A stretch of DNA of 17,296 bases from Bacteroidota bacterium (GCA_021796055.1 JAJYOS010000026.1:1-17296); one strand, 5' to 3'; shown: positions 8,308 through 16,894, counted from the first letter of the stretch. Program-made: numbers and translations. Notes: generated by a model not told the origin, from the letters alone.

Positions 8308-10569
8308 TCATTGCTTTCGATTCAGATTGAGATCGGAACAGCTCCCCTTCAGGTAAAGATTGAGATATTGGGTGTAAATCCTGTAGAGAAGCAGCCTGCT
8401 CGCTTCGTTGTAAACCGCGCCGTGAGCGCCCGGGGGAAATATACGCAAGCTCGCGTCCTTCCCCGCGTTCGTCAAAGCGGTCAGGAGCTGCATCGTGTTT
8501 ATCGGGTGAACATTATCGTCCATGTCGGAATGCACGAGGAGGAGCTTCCCTTGCAGACTGTCGGCGTAAGTCATACAATCACTCTTTATATACCCCTCTT
8601 CGTTTTGACTCAATAACCCCATATAACGTTCCGTGTATATGTCGTCGTAGAGCCGCCAATCGGTGACGGGAGAATTCGCGATGCCAACTTTGAACACTCC
8701 CGGATGAGTGAGCATCGTGTAGACTGTGCTGTAACCGCCGTAGCTCGTTCCCATTATAGCCATCTTATCTGCATCGACGTAAGGAAGCGTCGCAAGGTAG
8801 CGGGCAGTCGCGACGAAATCATGGCTCTCCCAGTAGCCGAGCTTTTCGTAGACAATCTTCATGAAGGCACTGCCGTAATCTGCAGAGCCGCGATTGTTGA
8901 CATCAACAACGATATATCCATTTTGCGCGAGCCACTCATCCCATCCGGACGCCTCGAATGAATTGTAGACTGAATGCGACTCCGGCCCCCCGTAAATAGT
9001 GAAGACAACTGGATACTTTCGAGTCGAATCGAAATTGAAGGGCTTTATCATAGAACAATCGAGTCTGACGGAATCGGGAGTGACAAAACTGAACAACTCT
9101 TTCGGAGAGTATTCGTGAGTCGCGATATATTTTTCAACCGAAGCATTCGCCTCAAGCTTCTTCACCATTTTGTCGCCGGTCTTCCAGAGCTCGACTTGCA
9201 TCGGCAGCGAAATGTTGGAATACGAATCGACATAGTATTTGCAATTCGGCGACATATTGAAGTGATGAAATCCAGGGACTTGAGACAGGCGCTTTTCATG
9301 TGTCCCGTCGAACCTCACAGAGTAGAGTTGCACCTCGAGTGGCGAGGCCTGTGCTGACGTGTAGTAGATGATTTTCTTTTTCGGATCGATCCCGTCGACC
9401 TTTATGACGTCCCAGTCGCCGTCTGTCACCCTGTTGACCAGCTTACCGTCATAATCGTATCTGTAAATCTGATAATACCCGCTCGTGTCCGAAACCCAAA
9501 AGAACTGACGGATTCCCCGAGGGAAGAAGATCATGTCGTTGACGTTCGTATAGAAATTGAAGATCGAAATCCATGTCTTGCTCTTCTCTTCCATCACCAG
9601 TCTGCGCTCCCCCGTCTTGACGTTGAAAAAGAAAAGCTTCATATCGTCCTGCGCTCTGTTCAACGTCATCATGGCTAGTATGTTCGGTTCACTTGTCCAG
9701 TAGAGGCGCGGAATGTAGTAGTCACCTTTCAGGCCGGTGTCAAGCCAGATGTTCTTGTGAGTCATAACGTCCAGGACTCCAACCTTGACGATCGGGTTCG
9801 GATCGCCGACCTGCGGAATCGGAATCTTGACCCACTTGTTATGGAGGCCTTCATAATTTGTTATCTGGATAATCGGGACTGGGCTCTCGTCAAAATGCCA
9901 GTAAGCGAGGTACTTGCTGTCCGGAGACCAGTTCCATGCCTGTGGCTGCCCGAACTCCTCCTCGTACACCCAATCAAAGTGGCCGTTGAAAATCTCTCTC
10001 GTCGCGTCGTTTGTCAATTGCGTTTCGCTTTTCGTCGCGAATTCGTAGACGAACATATTACCTCCCCTTTCATAGCCGACCATGGAGCCGTCGGGAGAAA
10101 GCTCGGCCGTGCGCGCGTTCATGGCCGCAGCCTTGAGAGATTTATCGGCGAGGGAATAGACGTAGTAATCGGATTCGCCGGACTTCCGGTAAATCTTCCG
10201 GAAGTTTGTCTCGAAAAGGATATGCCTTGAATCGTGTGCCCATTGAAAAGATCTGTAGTTGAACGGCGTCGCCGTATCAGGGAAAGTCACTCCCTTCGCA
10301 TCGAAGATCAGCCGGTCCTTTCCATTGGCGGGATCGAATGAGCGTATTTCCTCCCTGTGGGTCGAGTCGTTCGTTGTGATGTATGAATAGCGATCCCCAC
10401 CGTCGATCCAATTAAGGCTTTTCGGACCCGACTTTCCCTGAAATTTCTGAGACGCGGCAATCGCATCGCTAACATTTCTGAAGTTCTCTTTCTCCTGAGC
10501 GCGGAGCGTCGCAGAAAAGACGAACACGATGGAAAACGCAATAAGAATTCGCACACGAAAATTGTTCAT
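8308..10569 (-). CDS. Secreted S9 prolyl oligopeptidase, dipeptidyl peptidase IV-like
   Basis: The 753-aa protein begins with a signal peptide (MNNFRVRILIAFSIVFVFSA, with likely cleavage near LRAQ) and has the DPP IV layout: an N-terminal beta-propeller, then an alpha/beta-hydrolase domain. The propeller contains DWVYEEEFGQPQAWNWSPD, whose Glu pair anchors the substrate amino terminus in DPP IV. The triad is Ser about 609 in GTSYGGYS, Asp about 684 in MDDNVHPINTM and His about 716 in PPGAHGAV, spaced as in DPP IV. It probably removes X-Pro or X-Ala dipeptides in the periplasm or outside the cell. ATG 10569 is preferred over the longer open frame to 10794 because it is preceded by AGGTGG and gives the signal peptide directly. 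It runs divergently from the SIMPL-hut operon. Confidence 0.94.
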   Translation of the reverse strand: MNNFRVRILIAFSIVFVFSATLRAQEKENFRNVSDAIAASQKFQGKSGPKSLNWIDGGDRYSYITTNDSTHREEIRSFDPANGKDRLIFDAKGVTFPDTATPFNYRSFQWAHDSRHILFETNFRKIYRKSGESDYYVYSLADKSLKAAAMNARTAELSPDGSMVGYERGGNMFVYEFATKSETQLTNDATREIFNGHFDWVYEEEFGQPQAWNWSPDSKYLAYWHFDESPVPIIQITNYEGLHNKWVKIPIPQVGDPNPIVKVGVLDVMTHKNIWLDTGLKGDYYIPRLYWTSEPNILAMMTLNRAQDDMKLFFFNVKTGERRLVMEEKSKTWISIFNFYTNVNDMIFFPRGIRQFFWVSDTSGYYQIYRYDYDGKLVNRVTDGDWDVIKVDGIDPKKKIIYYTSAQASPLEVQLYSVRFDGTHEKRLSQVPGFHHFNMSPNCKYYVDSYSNISLPMQVELWKTGDKMVKKLEANASVEKYIATHEYSPKELFSFVTPDSVRLDCSMIKPFNFDSTRKYPVVFTIYGGPESHSVYNSFEASGWDEWLAQNGYIVVDVNNRGSADYGSAFMKIVYEKLGYWESHDFVATARYLATLPYVDADKMAIMGTSYGGYSTVYTMLTHPGVFKVGIANSPVTDWRLYDDIYTERYMGLLSQNEEGYIKSDCMTYADSLQGKLLLVHSDMDDNVHPINTMQLLTALTNAGKDASLRIFPPGAHGAVYNEASRLLLYRIYTQYLNLYLKGSCSDLNLNRKQ

Positions 10570-10930
10570 CCCACCACCTATTCTTGTTGAAGGCGCTTTA
10601 GACAGATGCCGGATTTCCGGACAAGTAGAATCGACTCCTCTGGCACATGTTTTAACACGAAGCAATGTAATGAAATTAAATGTTCGCTCGTGAATACTCA
10701 AGAAGAATAGCAATCGTCCAACGGCCGGCTCGTGATCGCAGTACATCAGGACATTAAACAAGATACCTGGGTAGCCACTGACATACCCGAACAAAGAATC
10801 TATATCCGGCGGGATATGCTGCGTTTCAGTGCATTATCTGCGCCACAGAAGCACTATCTAGCAGATTCTGCCAAACGAAGATTTGAATTTTCAGGCCATG
10901 TTTGATAAATATCAAGAAATGGAGAAGAAA
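10570..10930. other. Divergent intergenic region between S9 peptidase and SIMPL operon
   Basis: A 361-bp stretch without a convincing gene, holding both promoters. Two short symmetric sites are visible: CCGGATTTCCGG (10609-10620, five-base arms, two-base spacer), about 40 bp before the peptidase ATG, and ATATCC-GGCG-GGATAT (10802-10817, six-base arms). Either could be an operator or a small hairpin. The peptidase promoter itself is not clear; the SIMPL promoter is listed separately. Confidence 0.5.
10883..10911 (+). promoter_or_regulatory. Probable promoter of the SIMPL-hutI-hutG operon
   Basis: TTGAAT (10883-10888), a 17-base spacer and TAAATA (10906-10911). Transcription would start near 10918, leaving a leader with the GGAG ribosome site for the ATG at 10931. 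This argues against any start upstream of 10931, because such a start would lie in the promoter. Confidence 0.45.
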
Positions 10931-11620
10931 ATGAGGCGGCTAGTTTTCCTTATCGTAAGCATGGCAATCATCACCCCCTCGATCGCGCAGACAAAAGATC
11001 AGGGCCGATCTGAAATTACGGTGAGCGCGACATCGAGCGTGACCGCGGAGCCGGACATTGCGGAGTTTCGGATCAGTATAATCGCAAGGCAACAACAGGC
11101 CACCATGGCATTCAAGTCTTACGTCAAGACGTGCAATGCACTGCAGGCGTCGCTAAGGAGTGTTGTCGATTCCACAAAGCTCATGACCGACAATCTTCTT
11201 GTAACCCCTTTCTTCGATTACAAGAAACTGGACCGTGTGACGCCGGAGTACTACCAGGTTAGGGCATCCATGTCTCTCTCAGTTCCCATTCCTGATTTGA
11301 ACAAAGCTCTCGGAAGCATCACATCGGTCGAGGGAGTCACGATAGACGGCATTCAGTTCAGGGCGAAGTACCCTGAGAAACTCGAGCTCAAAGCGCTCGA
11401 CCAGGCGGTAAAACAGGCGAGAGAGAAGGCTGAATCGATTTCGAGACTCGAGGGGATGACCGATCTCAGGGTGAAGTCCATGAACACCACGACTTCCCGG
11501 CCGCCGATCATGCCAATGTACGCTGCCATGTCTGTGGACGCCGCCGCCCCATCCGTGAACGCCTCTTCCGTCTCTGTCTCCGCGACAGTCAACGTGACGT
11601 ACACGGCGGAATCTAAGTGA
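10931..11620 (+). CDS. SIMPL-domain (DUF541) secreted protein
   Basis: A 229-aa exported protein of the SIMPL/DUF541 family (relatives include E. coli YggE); the molecular role of the family is not well defined, and some members are linked to oxidative-stress tolerance. The signal peptide is MRRLVFLIVSMAIITPSIAQ. The domain opens with EITVSATSSVTAEPDIAEFRI, the usual 'sexual/aberrant-value' strand of the family, continues with ALDQAVKQAREKAESISRLEG, and ends in strands SVSVSATVNVTYTAE. ATG 10931 has GGAG six bases upstream and yields the signal peptide at once, so it is preferred over a start near 10883. Its TGA overlaps the GTG start of hutI by four bases, so the two are co-translated although no functional link is known. 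Confidence 0.88.
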   Translation: MRRLVFLIVSMAIITPSIAQTKDQGRSEITVSATSSVTAEPDIAEFRISIIARQQQATMAFKSYVKTCNALQASLRSVVDSTKLMTDNLLVTPFFDYKKLDRVTPEYYQVRASMSLSVPIPDLNKALGSITSVEGVTIDGIQFRAKYPEKLELKALDQAVKQAREKAESISRLEGMTDLRVKSMNTTTSRPPIMPMYAAMSVDAAAPSVNASSVSVSATVNVTYTAESK

Positions 11621-12849
11621 AGCTCATTCTAAGAAATGCCGCGACGATAGCAACCTGCTCCGCTGCCGGAAAGAGGTGCAAGCGAGGCGAAGAGATGCAA
11701 GACGCAGGCGTGGTCGAGAACGCCGATGTCGTAATCGAAGATGGGATTATCAGAAAGATAGGAACTGCCGGCGTCATACCTGATGCCGAAACATTTGACG
11801 CGTCAGGCAAAACCATCGTGCCGGGTTTCATCGACGCGCACACTCACGCGATTTTCGCCGGGACGAGGGAGCATGAATTCGCGCTTCGGGCGAAAGGGAT
11901 GAGCTACTCTGAGATTGCTTCGAGCGGCGGCGGTATACTTAGTACGGTCTCAAACACGAGAGAGATGCTAAAGTCGAAATTGCGATCTCAGGCGAGAAAA
12001 AGGATCGACAAAACCCTTCAATACGGCACCACAACTATCGAAATTAAGAGTGGTTACGGGCTTGATTTCAGAAACGAGATAAAGATTCTTGAAGCGGCAA
12101 ACGAGCTGCGAGAGGAGTCTATTTCCGAGATCATAGTCACGTTCCTTGGCGCACACACACTACCGCCTGAGTTCTTGAACGACAGGAGCGGTTACATCGA
12201 GTTGCTAACCCGCGAACTGATACCGTACATATCCAAGAGGAAACTCGCGACGTTTTGCGACGTCTTCTGCGACGATGGATTCTTTTCCATAGAGGAGACT
12301 CGACGGATATTGACAACCGCAAGAGAGGGAGGGATGCTTCCCAAGATGCACGCCGACGAGCTTTCCTCGAACGGCGGTGTCAACCTTGCCGTCGAATTGG
12401 GAGCGGTATCCGTCGACCACCTTGAGCGCGTAAGTCCGAACGAGATCCGCGCGCTCGCGGGAAGCGACACAATCGGAGTCATCCTCCCCTCCGTGGCGGC
12501 TTACTTAAGAGGGACTCCGGCACCTGCCAGGGAGATGATAGACCGCGGCTGCGCCATTGCGGTTGCGACGGATTTTAACCCCGGAACTTCCATGGTCGAT
12601 AATATGCAGACGGCGATGTTCTTCGCCGTTACCATGAACCAGATGACAGTAGAGGAAGCGCTGAACGCAGCGACGATCAACGCCGCATCGGCGCTCGCGG
12701 TATCGGACAGGCTCGGAAGCATCGAAGTCGGTAAGCAGGCAGACCTTCTCATCGTCGATGGGCAAGACTACAGCATACTCCCATACCACTTTACTGAGAA
12801 CAAAATATTGAACGTGGTGAAGAATGGAACCTTATTGGAATTTCCTTGA
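11617..12849 (+). CDS. hutI: Imidazolonepropionase (HutI)
   Basis: The enzyme hydrolyses 4-imidazolone-5-propionate to N-formimidoyl-glutamate, the third step of histidine degradation. The 410-aa product is a complete metal-dependent amidohydrolase: FIDAHTHAIFAGTRE with metal ligands H75 and H77, GMSYSEIASSGGGI, TIEIKSGYGLD, FLGAHTLPPEF, CDVFCDDGFFS, KMHADELSSNGG, SVDHLE and ATDFNPGTS with the catalytic-site aspartate. The start is GTG within a GTGA overlap with the preceding stop; it begins MKLILRNAATIATC, as family members do. Its last 26 bases overlap the next gene, which encodes the next enzyme of the pathway. hutH and hutU are not in the window. Confidence 0.96.
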   Translation: MKLILRNAATIATCSAAGKRCKRGEEMQDAGVVENADVVIEDGIIRKIGTAGVIPDAETFDASGKTIVPGFIDAHTHAIFAGTREHEFALRAKGMSYSEIASSGGGILSTVSNTREMLKSKLRSQARKRIDKTLQYGTTTIEIKSGYGLDFRNEIKILEAANELREESISEIIVTFLGAHTLPPEFLNDRSGYIELLTRELIPYISKRKLATFCDVFCDDGFFSIEETRRILTTAREGGMLPKMHADELSSNGGVNLAVELGAVSVDHLERVSPNEIRALAGSDTIGVILPSVAAYLRGTPAPAREMIDRGCAIAVATDFNPGTSMVDNMQTAMFFAVTMNQMTVEEALNAATINAASALAVSDRLGSIEVGKQADLLIVDGQDYSILPYHFTENKILNVVKNGTLLEFP

Positions 12850-13792
12850 CGAGACGGACGCGTCTCTCCTTTACAAACGAAGCGAACAGGAAGACTCGAG
12901 ATTCGGCGAATTGGTCGAGATCAGGCGAGACAAGTTTGGCGAACGATTCAAAGTTGTGCTGCTAGGTTTCCCTTACGACGAAGGTGCCGTGCGAAACAAG
13001 GGACGATCAGGGAGTTCGTCCGCCCCCGACGAGATTCGCAGAGCCTTCTACAAGCTAACCCCCACGAAGTCAGCCGCGCTCCCGGATGCCGAAATCCACA
13101 TTTTCGATGCGGGCAATCTCAAGAGACATATGAAGCTCGAAAACGCGCTTTCGAAACTTGAAGCGATAGTCAATCACCTCCTGAGATACGGATATACTCC
13201 GATAGTTTTTGGCGGGAGCAACGACATGAGCTACGCCGACTTCAAGGCCTGCGACGCGGTAAGAGGAAGGTGCGGCGCGATAAACATCGACTCTCATCTT
13301 GACGTGAGGGAGAATTCGAACGGGATAAACAGCGGGACGCCGTATAGAATGCTCATCGAAGAGAAAGTTCTTAGGGGTACAGATTTCGTCGAATACGGAA
13401 CGCAGGATTTTGCCAATTCACGCGAGCATCTGGCTTATGTCCGCGCCGCAAAGGCGCAAGTCTACACACTCAATCAAATTCGTTACAGGAGCAATTCAGA
13501 AAAATTCATGGAGGCTTACAGGCTAGTCGCGAAGGAGACGGGAAACGTTTACGTAAGCTTCGACATGGACAGCGTTCGCAGCTCGGACGCCCCTGGTGTA
13601 AGCGCGCCGACACCGACAGGCCTGACGGCGGAGGAAGTGCTTGAATGCGCTTACCTTTCCGGAAGCGAACCCAAGACTGCGATGATAGACATCTGCGAGT
13701 TCAACCCTAAGTACGATGCCGACGGCAGAACCGCTAAGCTAGCGGCGATGGTGGCAGCAAACTTCCTGGCAGGCTTGGCCAACCGATATTGA
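12824..13792 (+). CDS. hutG: Formimidoylglutamase-like arginase-family hydrolase (HutG-like), altered metal ligand
   Basis: A 322-aa ureohydrolase. Next to hutI its likely reaction is N-formimidoyl-glutamate to glutamate plus formamide. Arginase-fold features are GFPYDEGAVRNKGRSGSSSAPDEIR in the N-terminal half, INIDSHLDVR (D156, H158, D160) and VSFDMDSVRSSDAPGVSAP (D247, D249), all in the positions of the two-manganese site. The first ligand motif, normally GGGHE or GGDHS, reads GGSND at 130-134, so the expected His is N133. I recall similar Gln or Asn variants in Bacteroidetes HutG-like proteins, so this may be a clade feature, but loss of a ligand could mean a changed metal site or other substrate. 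ATG 12824 overlaps hutI by 26 bases and has GGTGA upstream. The protein is full-length. Confidence 0.85.
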   Translation: MEPYWNFLDETDASLLYKRSEQEDSRFGELVEIRRDKFGERFKVVLLGFPYDEGAVRNKGRSGSSSAPDEIRRAFYKLTPTKSAALPDAEIHIFDAGNLKRHMKLENALSKLEAIVNHLLRYGYTPIVFGGSNDMSYADFKACDAVRGRCGAINIDSHLDVRENSNGINSGTPYRMLIEEKVLRGTDFVEYGTQDFANSREHLAYVRAAKAQVYTLNQIRYRSNSEKFMEAYRLVAKETGNVYVSFDMDSVRSSDAPGVSAPTPTGLTAEEVLECAYLSGSEPKTAMIDICEFNPKYDADGRTAKLAAMVAANFLAGLANRY

Positions 13793-13800
13793 AATCTCTT

Positions 13801-14221
13801 TCACCGCGGAGGCGCTAAGTCAAGAGGACAGGTATCTCTAACTGCCATGTACCTATTGGCTCCGTCCTTGAGCAATGGCGTATCAAAATTCACCAGAGAA
13901 CCAAGCTCCTATCCAGTTAGTTGCAGGTACTTTACGATCTGGACCTCGTGGACAGGAGGAAGGCTTTCGACGACCCTGATCTCGATGAAATTCTCATCCT
14001 AGACAAGCACATCAATCCTGAAATCTTTGCTGATAAAAGCACCCTTATCAATCAAGGAAAACAATACATGGTCATCCGACACCCATCCCTCGCAACCCAA
14101 TCTCCGGCAGCAGGCACAGTTCGTATACTACCTCAAGCACCCCACATCCCATCTCCCTGTGAAGCGCGATAATCACGCCAAGAATCTCTTTCGACAACTT
14201 ATTGTACCATTCCCTATTCAT
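13801..14221 (-). pseudogene. GxxExxY-family protein (PD-(D/E)XK-like), decayed
   Basis: Three reading-frame pieces on the minus strand line up as one GxxExxY protein. The first runs MNREWYNKLSKEILGVIIAL, then GCGVLEVVYELCLLPEIGLRGM; GVLEVVY is the motif that names the family. A one-base shift near 14080 leads to KDFRIDVLV, then TAG (13999-14001), then ENFIEIRVVESLPPVHEVQIV, a second TAG (13909-13911), and GSLVNFDTPLLKDG. The order and spacing match the family, whose function is unsettled; it resembles restriction-type nucleases. ATG 14221 is the likely original start, and the frame closes with TGA at 13801. One frameshift and two stops make it dead. Related short GC-rich pieces flank both ends. 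Confidence 0.85.
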
Positions 14222-14310
14222 CCCACCCCACTTCGATTTTAAGAACAACTTCACTTCGCCCCGCCGCGGTCACAGCGCCTTCCTCTGGCAATTTTAAATC
14301 TGCTCTGCGC

Positions 14311-14328
14311 CGTCGCGACTTCGCGGCG
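14311..14328 (-). terminator. Weak hairpin just after the ldcA stop
   Basis: CGTCGCG (14311-14317) pairs with CGCGGCG (14322-14328) through seven pairs, one of them T-G, around an ACTT loop. It lies five bases beyond the ldcA stop codon on the minus strand. No immediate T-run follows, so a terminator role is only possible. Confidence 0.3.
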
Positions 14329-14332
14329 AGTA

Positions 14333-15274
14333 TCACGCGACAGCTGGTTCGTCGACGGAGAGTACTTTCCTAGCCGGATCAATTGTCCCCATCACCCCTA
14401 TCGGCAGAGTGATTTTAACGGGGACATGTCCATAAGCCAGATTTGAAACCACCGGTTTCCCAATGGAGAACAGGTCTTCTCTGATGATTTCATCGAGCGG
14501 GCGATGAGGCTTCTCCGGTTCACTGGGGGCGCAGTTAGTAAACTGTCCCAATGCAAAGCCACAGGCCTTTGCTAATATGCCTGCAAGCCTGAGCTGAGTA
14601 AGCATTCTATCGATCGAGTACGGCTCCTCGGACACCTCCTCAAAGGCGAGAAGACTTCCGTCGAACGGCGGGATATAATTGGTTCCGAGGAGAGAGGTAA
14701 CGAGCGATATGTTTCCGCCCAGGATCCTTCCTTGCGCCGTCTTGTTGCCTATGAAAGTTGGCTTATAGTCCTTGTGCATTTTCAGCTTTCCGACAGGCTT
14801 GTCGCGAGTCACCATTTCAAAGAACATCGCCTCGCTGAATGGGTCGATGTTGTCGCCGAACTCCATGGCGATCATCGGGCCGCTGAACGTAACGAGCCGC
14901 GTCTTCCTGAAGATTGCGAGGTGGAGCGCGGTAATATCCGAGTAACCGACGAAGATTTTGGGATTCCTCCTGATGGCGGCGTAGTCAAGCTTGTCAAGTA
15001 TTCTCGGCGAGCCGTATCCCCCCCGAGAACAAATTATCGCCTTGACGTTCCTATCCTTGAATGCCTCGTTCAGATCCGCGGCCCGCTCCTCGTCGGTTCC
15101 GGCAAGGTAACCCGCGACCTTTTGGGCGTTCCCCGCCACTCTAACTCTGTAGCCGAGTGATTCAAAATACCGGACCCCCGCGTCCATCTTAGAAGTGTCT
15201 CTAGGGGAACTTGCTGGTGATACGATGCAGATGAGGTCGCCTTTTCTGAGGCGGGGAGGTCTTAGGATTTCCAT
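14333..15274 (-). CDS. ldcA: LD-carboxypeptidase (peptidase family S66, LdcA type)
   Basis: S66 enzymes cut the terminal D-alanine from the tetrapeptide of recycled or mature peptidoglycan; most act in the cytoplasm. The 313-aa protein has no signal peptide and opens with LRKGDLICIVSPASSPRD, a typical S66 start. Catalytic residues are S112 in VGYSDITALH, E212 or E213 in LAFEEVSEEPYSIDRM, and H283 in YGHVPVKITLPIG. SRGGYGSPRILDKLD is also a family signature, and the length is normal. ATG 15274 has only a weak ribosome site. It seems to be a single-gene unit: nothing co-directional is closely linked, and the next feature upstream is tRNA-Phe on the other strand. Confidence 0.94.
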   Translation of the reverse strand: MEILRPPRLRKGDLICIVSPASSPRDTSKMDAGVRYFESLGYRVRVAGNAQKVAGYLAGTDEERAADLNEAFKDRNVKAIICSRGGYGSPRILDKLDYAAIRRNPKIFVGYSDITALHLAIFRKTRLVTFSGPMIAMEFGDNIDPFSEAMFFEMVTRDKPVGKLKMHKDYKPTFIGNKTAQGRILGGNISLVTSLLGTNYIPPFDGSLLAFEEVSEEPYSIDRMLTQLRLAGILAKACGFALGQFTNCAPSEPEKPHRPLDEIIREDLFSIGKPVVSNLAYGHVPVKITLPIGVMGTIDPARKVLSVDEPAVA

Positions 15275-15506
15275 TTGATGATTCTTTTCTCTTTTTGCTA
15301 AGTTAGCTCAGTGTGCCACGAACTTGCAAGGCGCCGAAGATTTCTTGGGGAGGATAAACAAATGCAATTAGCGTCTGCCTCGATAGTGCGTTTGAATTGA
15401 CATTGTTGAGACTCGAAGGATGAATCTGAAGCAAAGAACTTGGCGCTTCGTTTCAAGCATTCTTTCAAATGAACTCGAATTAGGATTCCCTACCGGCAGA
15501 AAAATC

Positions 15507-15535
15507 TTGAAGAATTGCTCCCGCAGGGCTATATT
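15507..15535 (+). promoter_or_regulatory. Promoter of tRNA-Phe
   Basis: TTGAAG (15507-15512), exactly 17 bases, and TATATT (15530-15535). The start would lie about 9 bases before the tRNA, so the 5' leader is very short and is removed by RNase P. Confidence 0.6.
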
Positions 15536-15550
15536 ATTAATCAAAAGCTT

Positions 15551-15623
<73 letters not shown>

Positions 15624-15692
15624 CAGATTCACTCATTTTAGCCCCTTCTCTTCCCCAATTTTTCGCTTCCTTCAATACAAATCGGAATCGAT

Positions 15693-15729
15693 GTGAACGT
15701 TTTTGTTAACGTTTTTCTTGACGGTTCAC
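15693..15729. repeat. Small inverted and direct repeats downstream of tRNA-Phe
   Basis: GTGAAC (15693-15698) and GTTCAC (15724-15729) form an inverted pair enclosing two copies of AACGTTTTT (15696-15704 and 15708-15716, 12-base spacing). This is the only structure I see in the 284-bp gap between tRNA-Phe and the next gene. It could be a binding site for a regulator or recombinase; nothing confirms that. Confidence 0.4.
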
Positions 15730-15907
15730 TGTGACCAATAGGTGGGGTACGACTGAAAGCCCAATCGCTGAAACTCTCTTGCTGTCGCAGGCTATAAAGT
15801 GCCACCGGGCTTTCCGAAAACGCACACTCTGAATTTGCGACATTTGAGGGTTTCATGGTACTTGAATGTACTGTTCCAGGATGCGCTTGTCAAGTGGACA
15901 AAGATGT

Positions 15908-16447
15908 TCACAACTCTGCAGTGAGATACTTCATTTCGTACTCATACAGAACCCGAATAAAATCCATCCGGTTCTTCTCGATAATCACACCGAAAGGCTG
16001 GTGGACATATTTGAGCCCAGAAACCTGGACGGATTCGTAGTAGGTCTTTATAGACTCTTCAAACCGAAGTAATGCCGTATTCAGCTCAGCTCCACAATCT
16101 GGCTGTACTGCATCCACGATGCTCACAAAGTCGGACCTGAAGAAAGTCAGAAGATTCTTTATATCAACCATCGCTCTCTTGCAGGTCTTTGCCACCTCCA
16201 TGATATTGTTGTTCGCGATATACCCTTCAAGGAGCACCGAAGTCTCAGAAAAGAGCCTTTTCGCTTCTCCATAGAATTGATCAATTATCTCCAAGTGAGG
16301 TCTAACAACAATGTCTCGGAACCATATAGACTCCTTTTCCGCCCTTATCGTCTTTTCGGCGAAGTCGCGATTACTGTGAAACACTTTAATAGAGAAACAA
16401 AATGCGACCGAAGATATCACCACTGATAGCATCGATATCCAGATCAT
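15908..16447 (-). CDS. Hypothetical protein with one N-terminal membrane helix
   Basis: I do not recognise this 179-aa protein. It opens with a single hydrophobic helix, MIWISMLSVVISSVAFCFSI, followed by positive residues (KVFHSNRDFAEK), giving an anchor with the rest most likely in the cytoplasm. The soluble part is rich in charged helical stretches (EKESIWFRDIVVRPHLEIID, GEAKRLFSETSVLLEGYI) and has no catalytic motif I can name. ATG 16447 is well supported by AAAGGA seven bases upstream. It reads as a real gene: it is full of normal codons and has a good ribosome site, but it stands alone, is more AT-rich than the genes to the left, and lies in the accessory-looking stretch past tRNA-Phe. 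Confidence 0.72.
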   Translation of the reverse strand: MIWISMLSVVISSVAFCFSIKVFHSNRDFAEKTIRAEKESIWFRDIVVRPHLEIIDQFYGEAKRLFSETSVLLEGYIANNNIMEVAKTCKRAMVDIKNLLTFFRSDFVSIVDAVQPDCGAELNTALLRFEESIKTYYESVQVSGLKYVHQPFGVIIEKNRMDFIRVLYEYEMKYLTAEL

Positions 16448-16894
16448 AGTCAGGTCCTTTCATTCATGTTTATCCTTTCTGTCTTCCAAATGTAACATCC
16501 TGGATCCTGGCGAAGGTCAGATTGCAGTATAGTTAGCCGCCTCTCCTCGGCGTCCCCGCGCAGAAACATCCAGTCCTCTTAACCGACGAACGTGAAGAGA
16601 CGTTTCGCCTACCATTACGAAGTTCCCCCTCCGCTGGTAGGCATGTTATAACCCAGTCTCAGACTGTATTCGTCATGTTCCCATTGGATTTAAAGCAGGC
16701 AAAGCAGTTTCTGTTCCACTACTCTTGTCTCCGATCGCACTATGTCACCAACGATAATGGATTCGTGCGGCCGGCCACACCTATCTTTTAACAGCTATAG
16801 TCTATTCGCATCCTTTGGTTATACTTGGATCTTCCGATCTACTTCTGCCACTTCCTTCCCTTGATCAATTTGTTCCAAACCTCCTTCGAGCGTA
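16448..16894. other. 447-bp stretch without a supported gene, rich in inverted repeats
   Basis: No protein or known RNA gene is recognised. It holds a tandem ATCCTGG duplication (16497-16510), an 8-bp stem at 16607-16642, a palindrome at 16654-16666, a direct repeat AAAGCAG (16692-16698 and 16701-16707) and an imperfect palindrome around GGCCGGCC (16765-16780). A plus-strand frame from about 16537 stays open for some 80 codons to a TAA at 16789, but it has no start until ATG 16675 and no recognisable sequence. Confidence 0.5.
16607..16666. repeat. Adjacent perfect inverted repeats
   Basis: GCCTACCA (16607-16614) pairs with TGGTAGGC (16635-16642) around a 20-base loop. Twelve bases later CAGTCT-C-AGACTG (16654-16666) forms a 13-base palindrome. 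Both arms are perfect. The pair could belong to a structured RNA, a recombination site or a regulatory site; I cannot choose. Confidence 0.55.

Noticed and set aside
10570..10794. N-terminal extension of the S9 peptidase up to 10794
   Set aside because: The ATG at 10569 has a ribosome site and begins a signal peptide; an extension would bury it.
10883..10930. Earlier start for the SIMPL protein at 10883
   Set aside because: It would put the start inside the probable promoter and move the signal peptide away from the N-terminus.
15638..15856. Minus-strand open frame of 72 codons after tRNA-Phe
   Set aside because: No ribosome site and no family resemblance; it runs across the repeat block at 15693-15729.
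16600..16660. Integron attC site suggested by the GTTATAAC and stem near 16607-16650
   Set aside because: The required paired RYYYAAC and GTTRRRY boxes are not both present at the stem ends.
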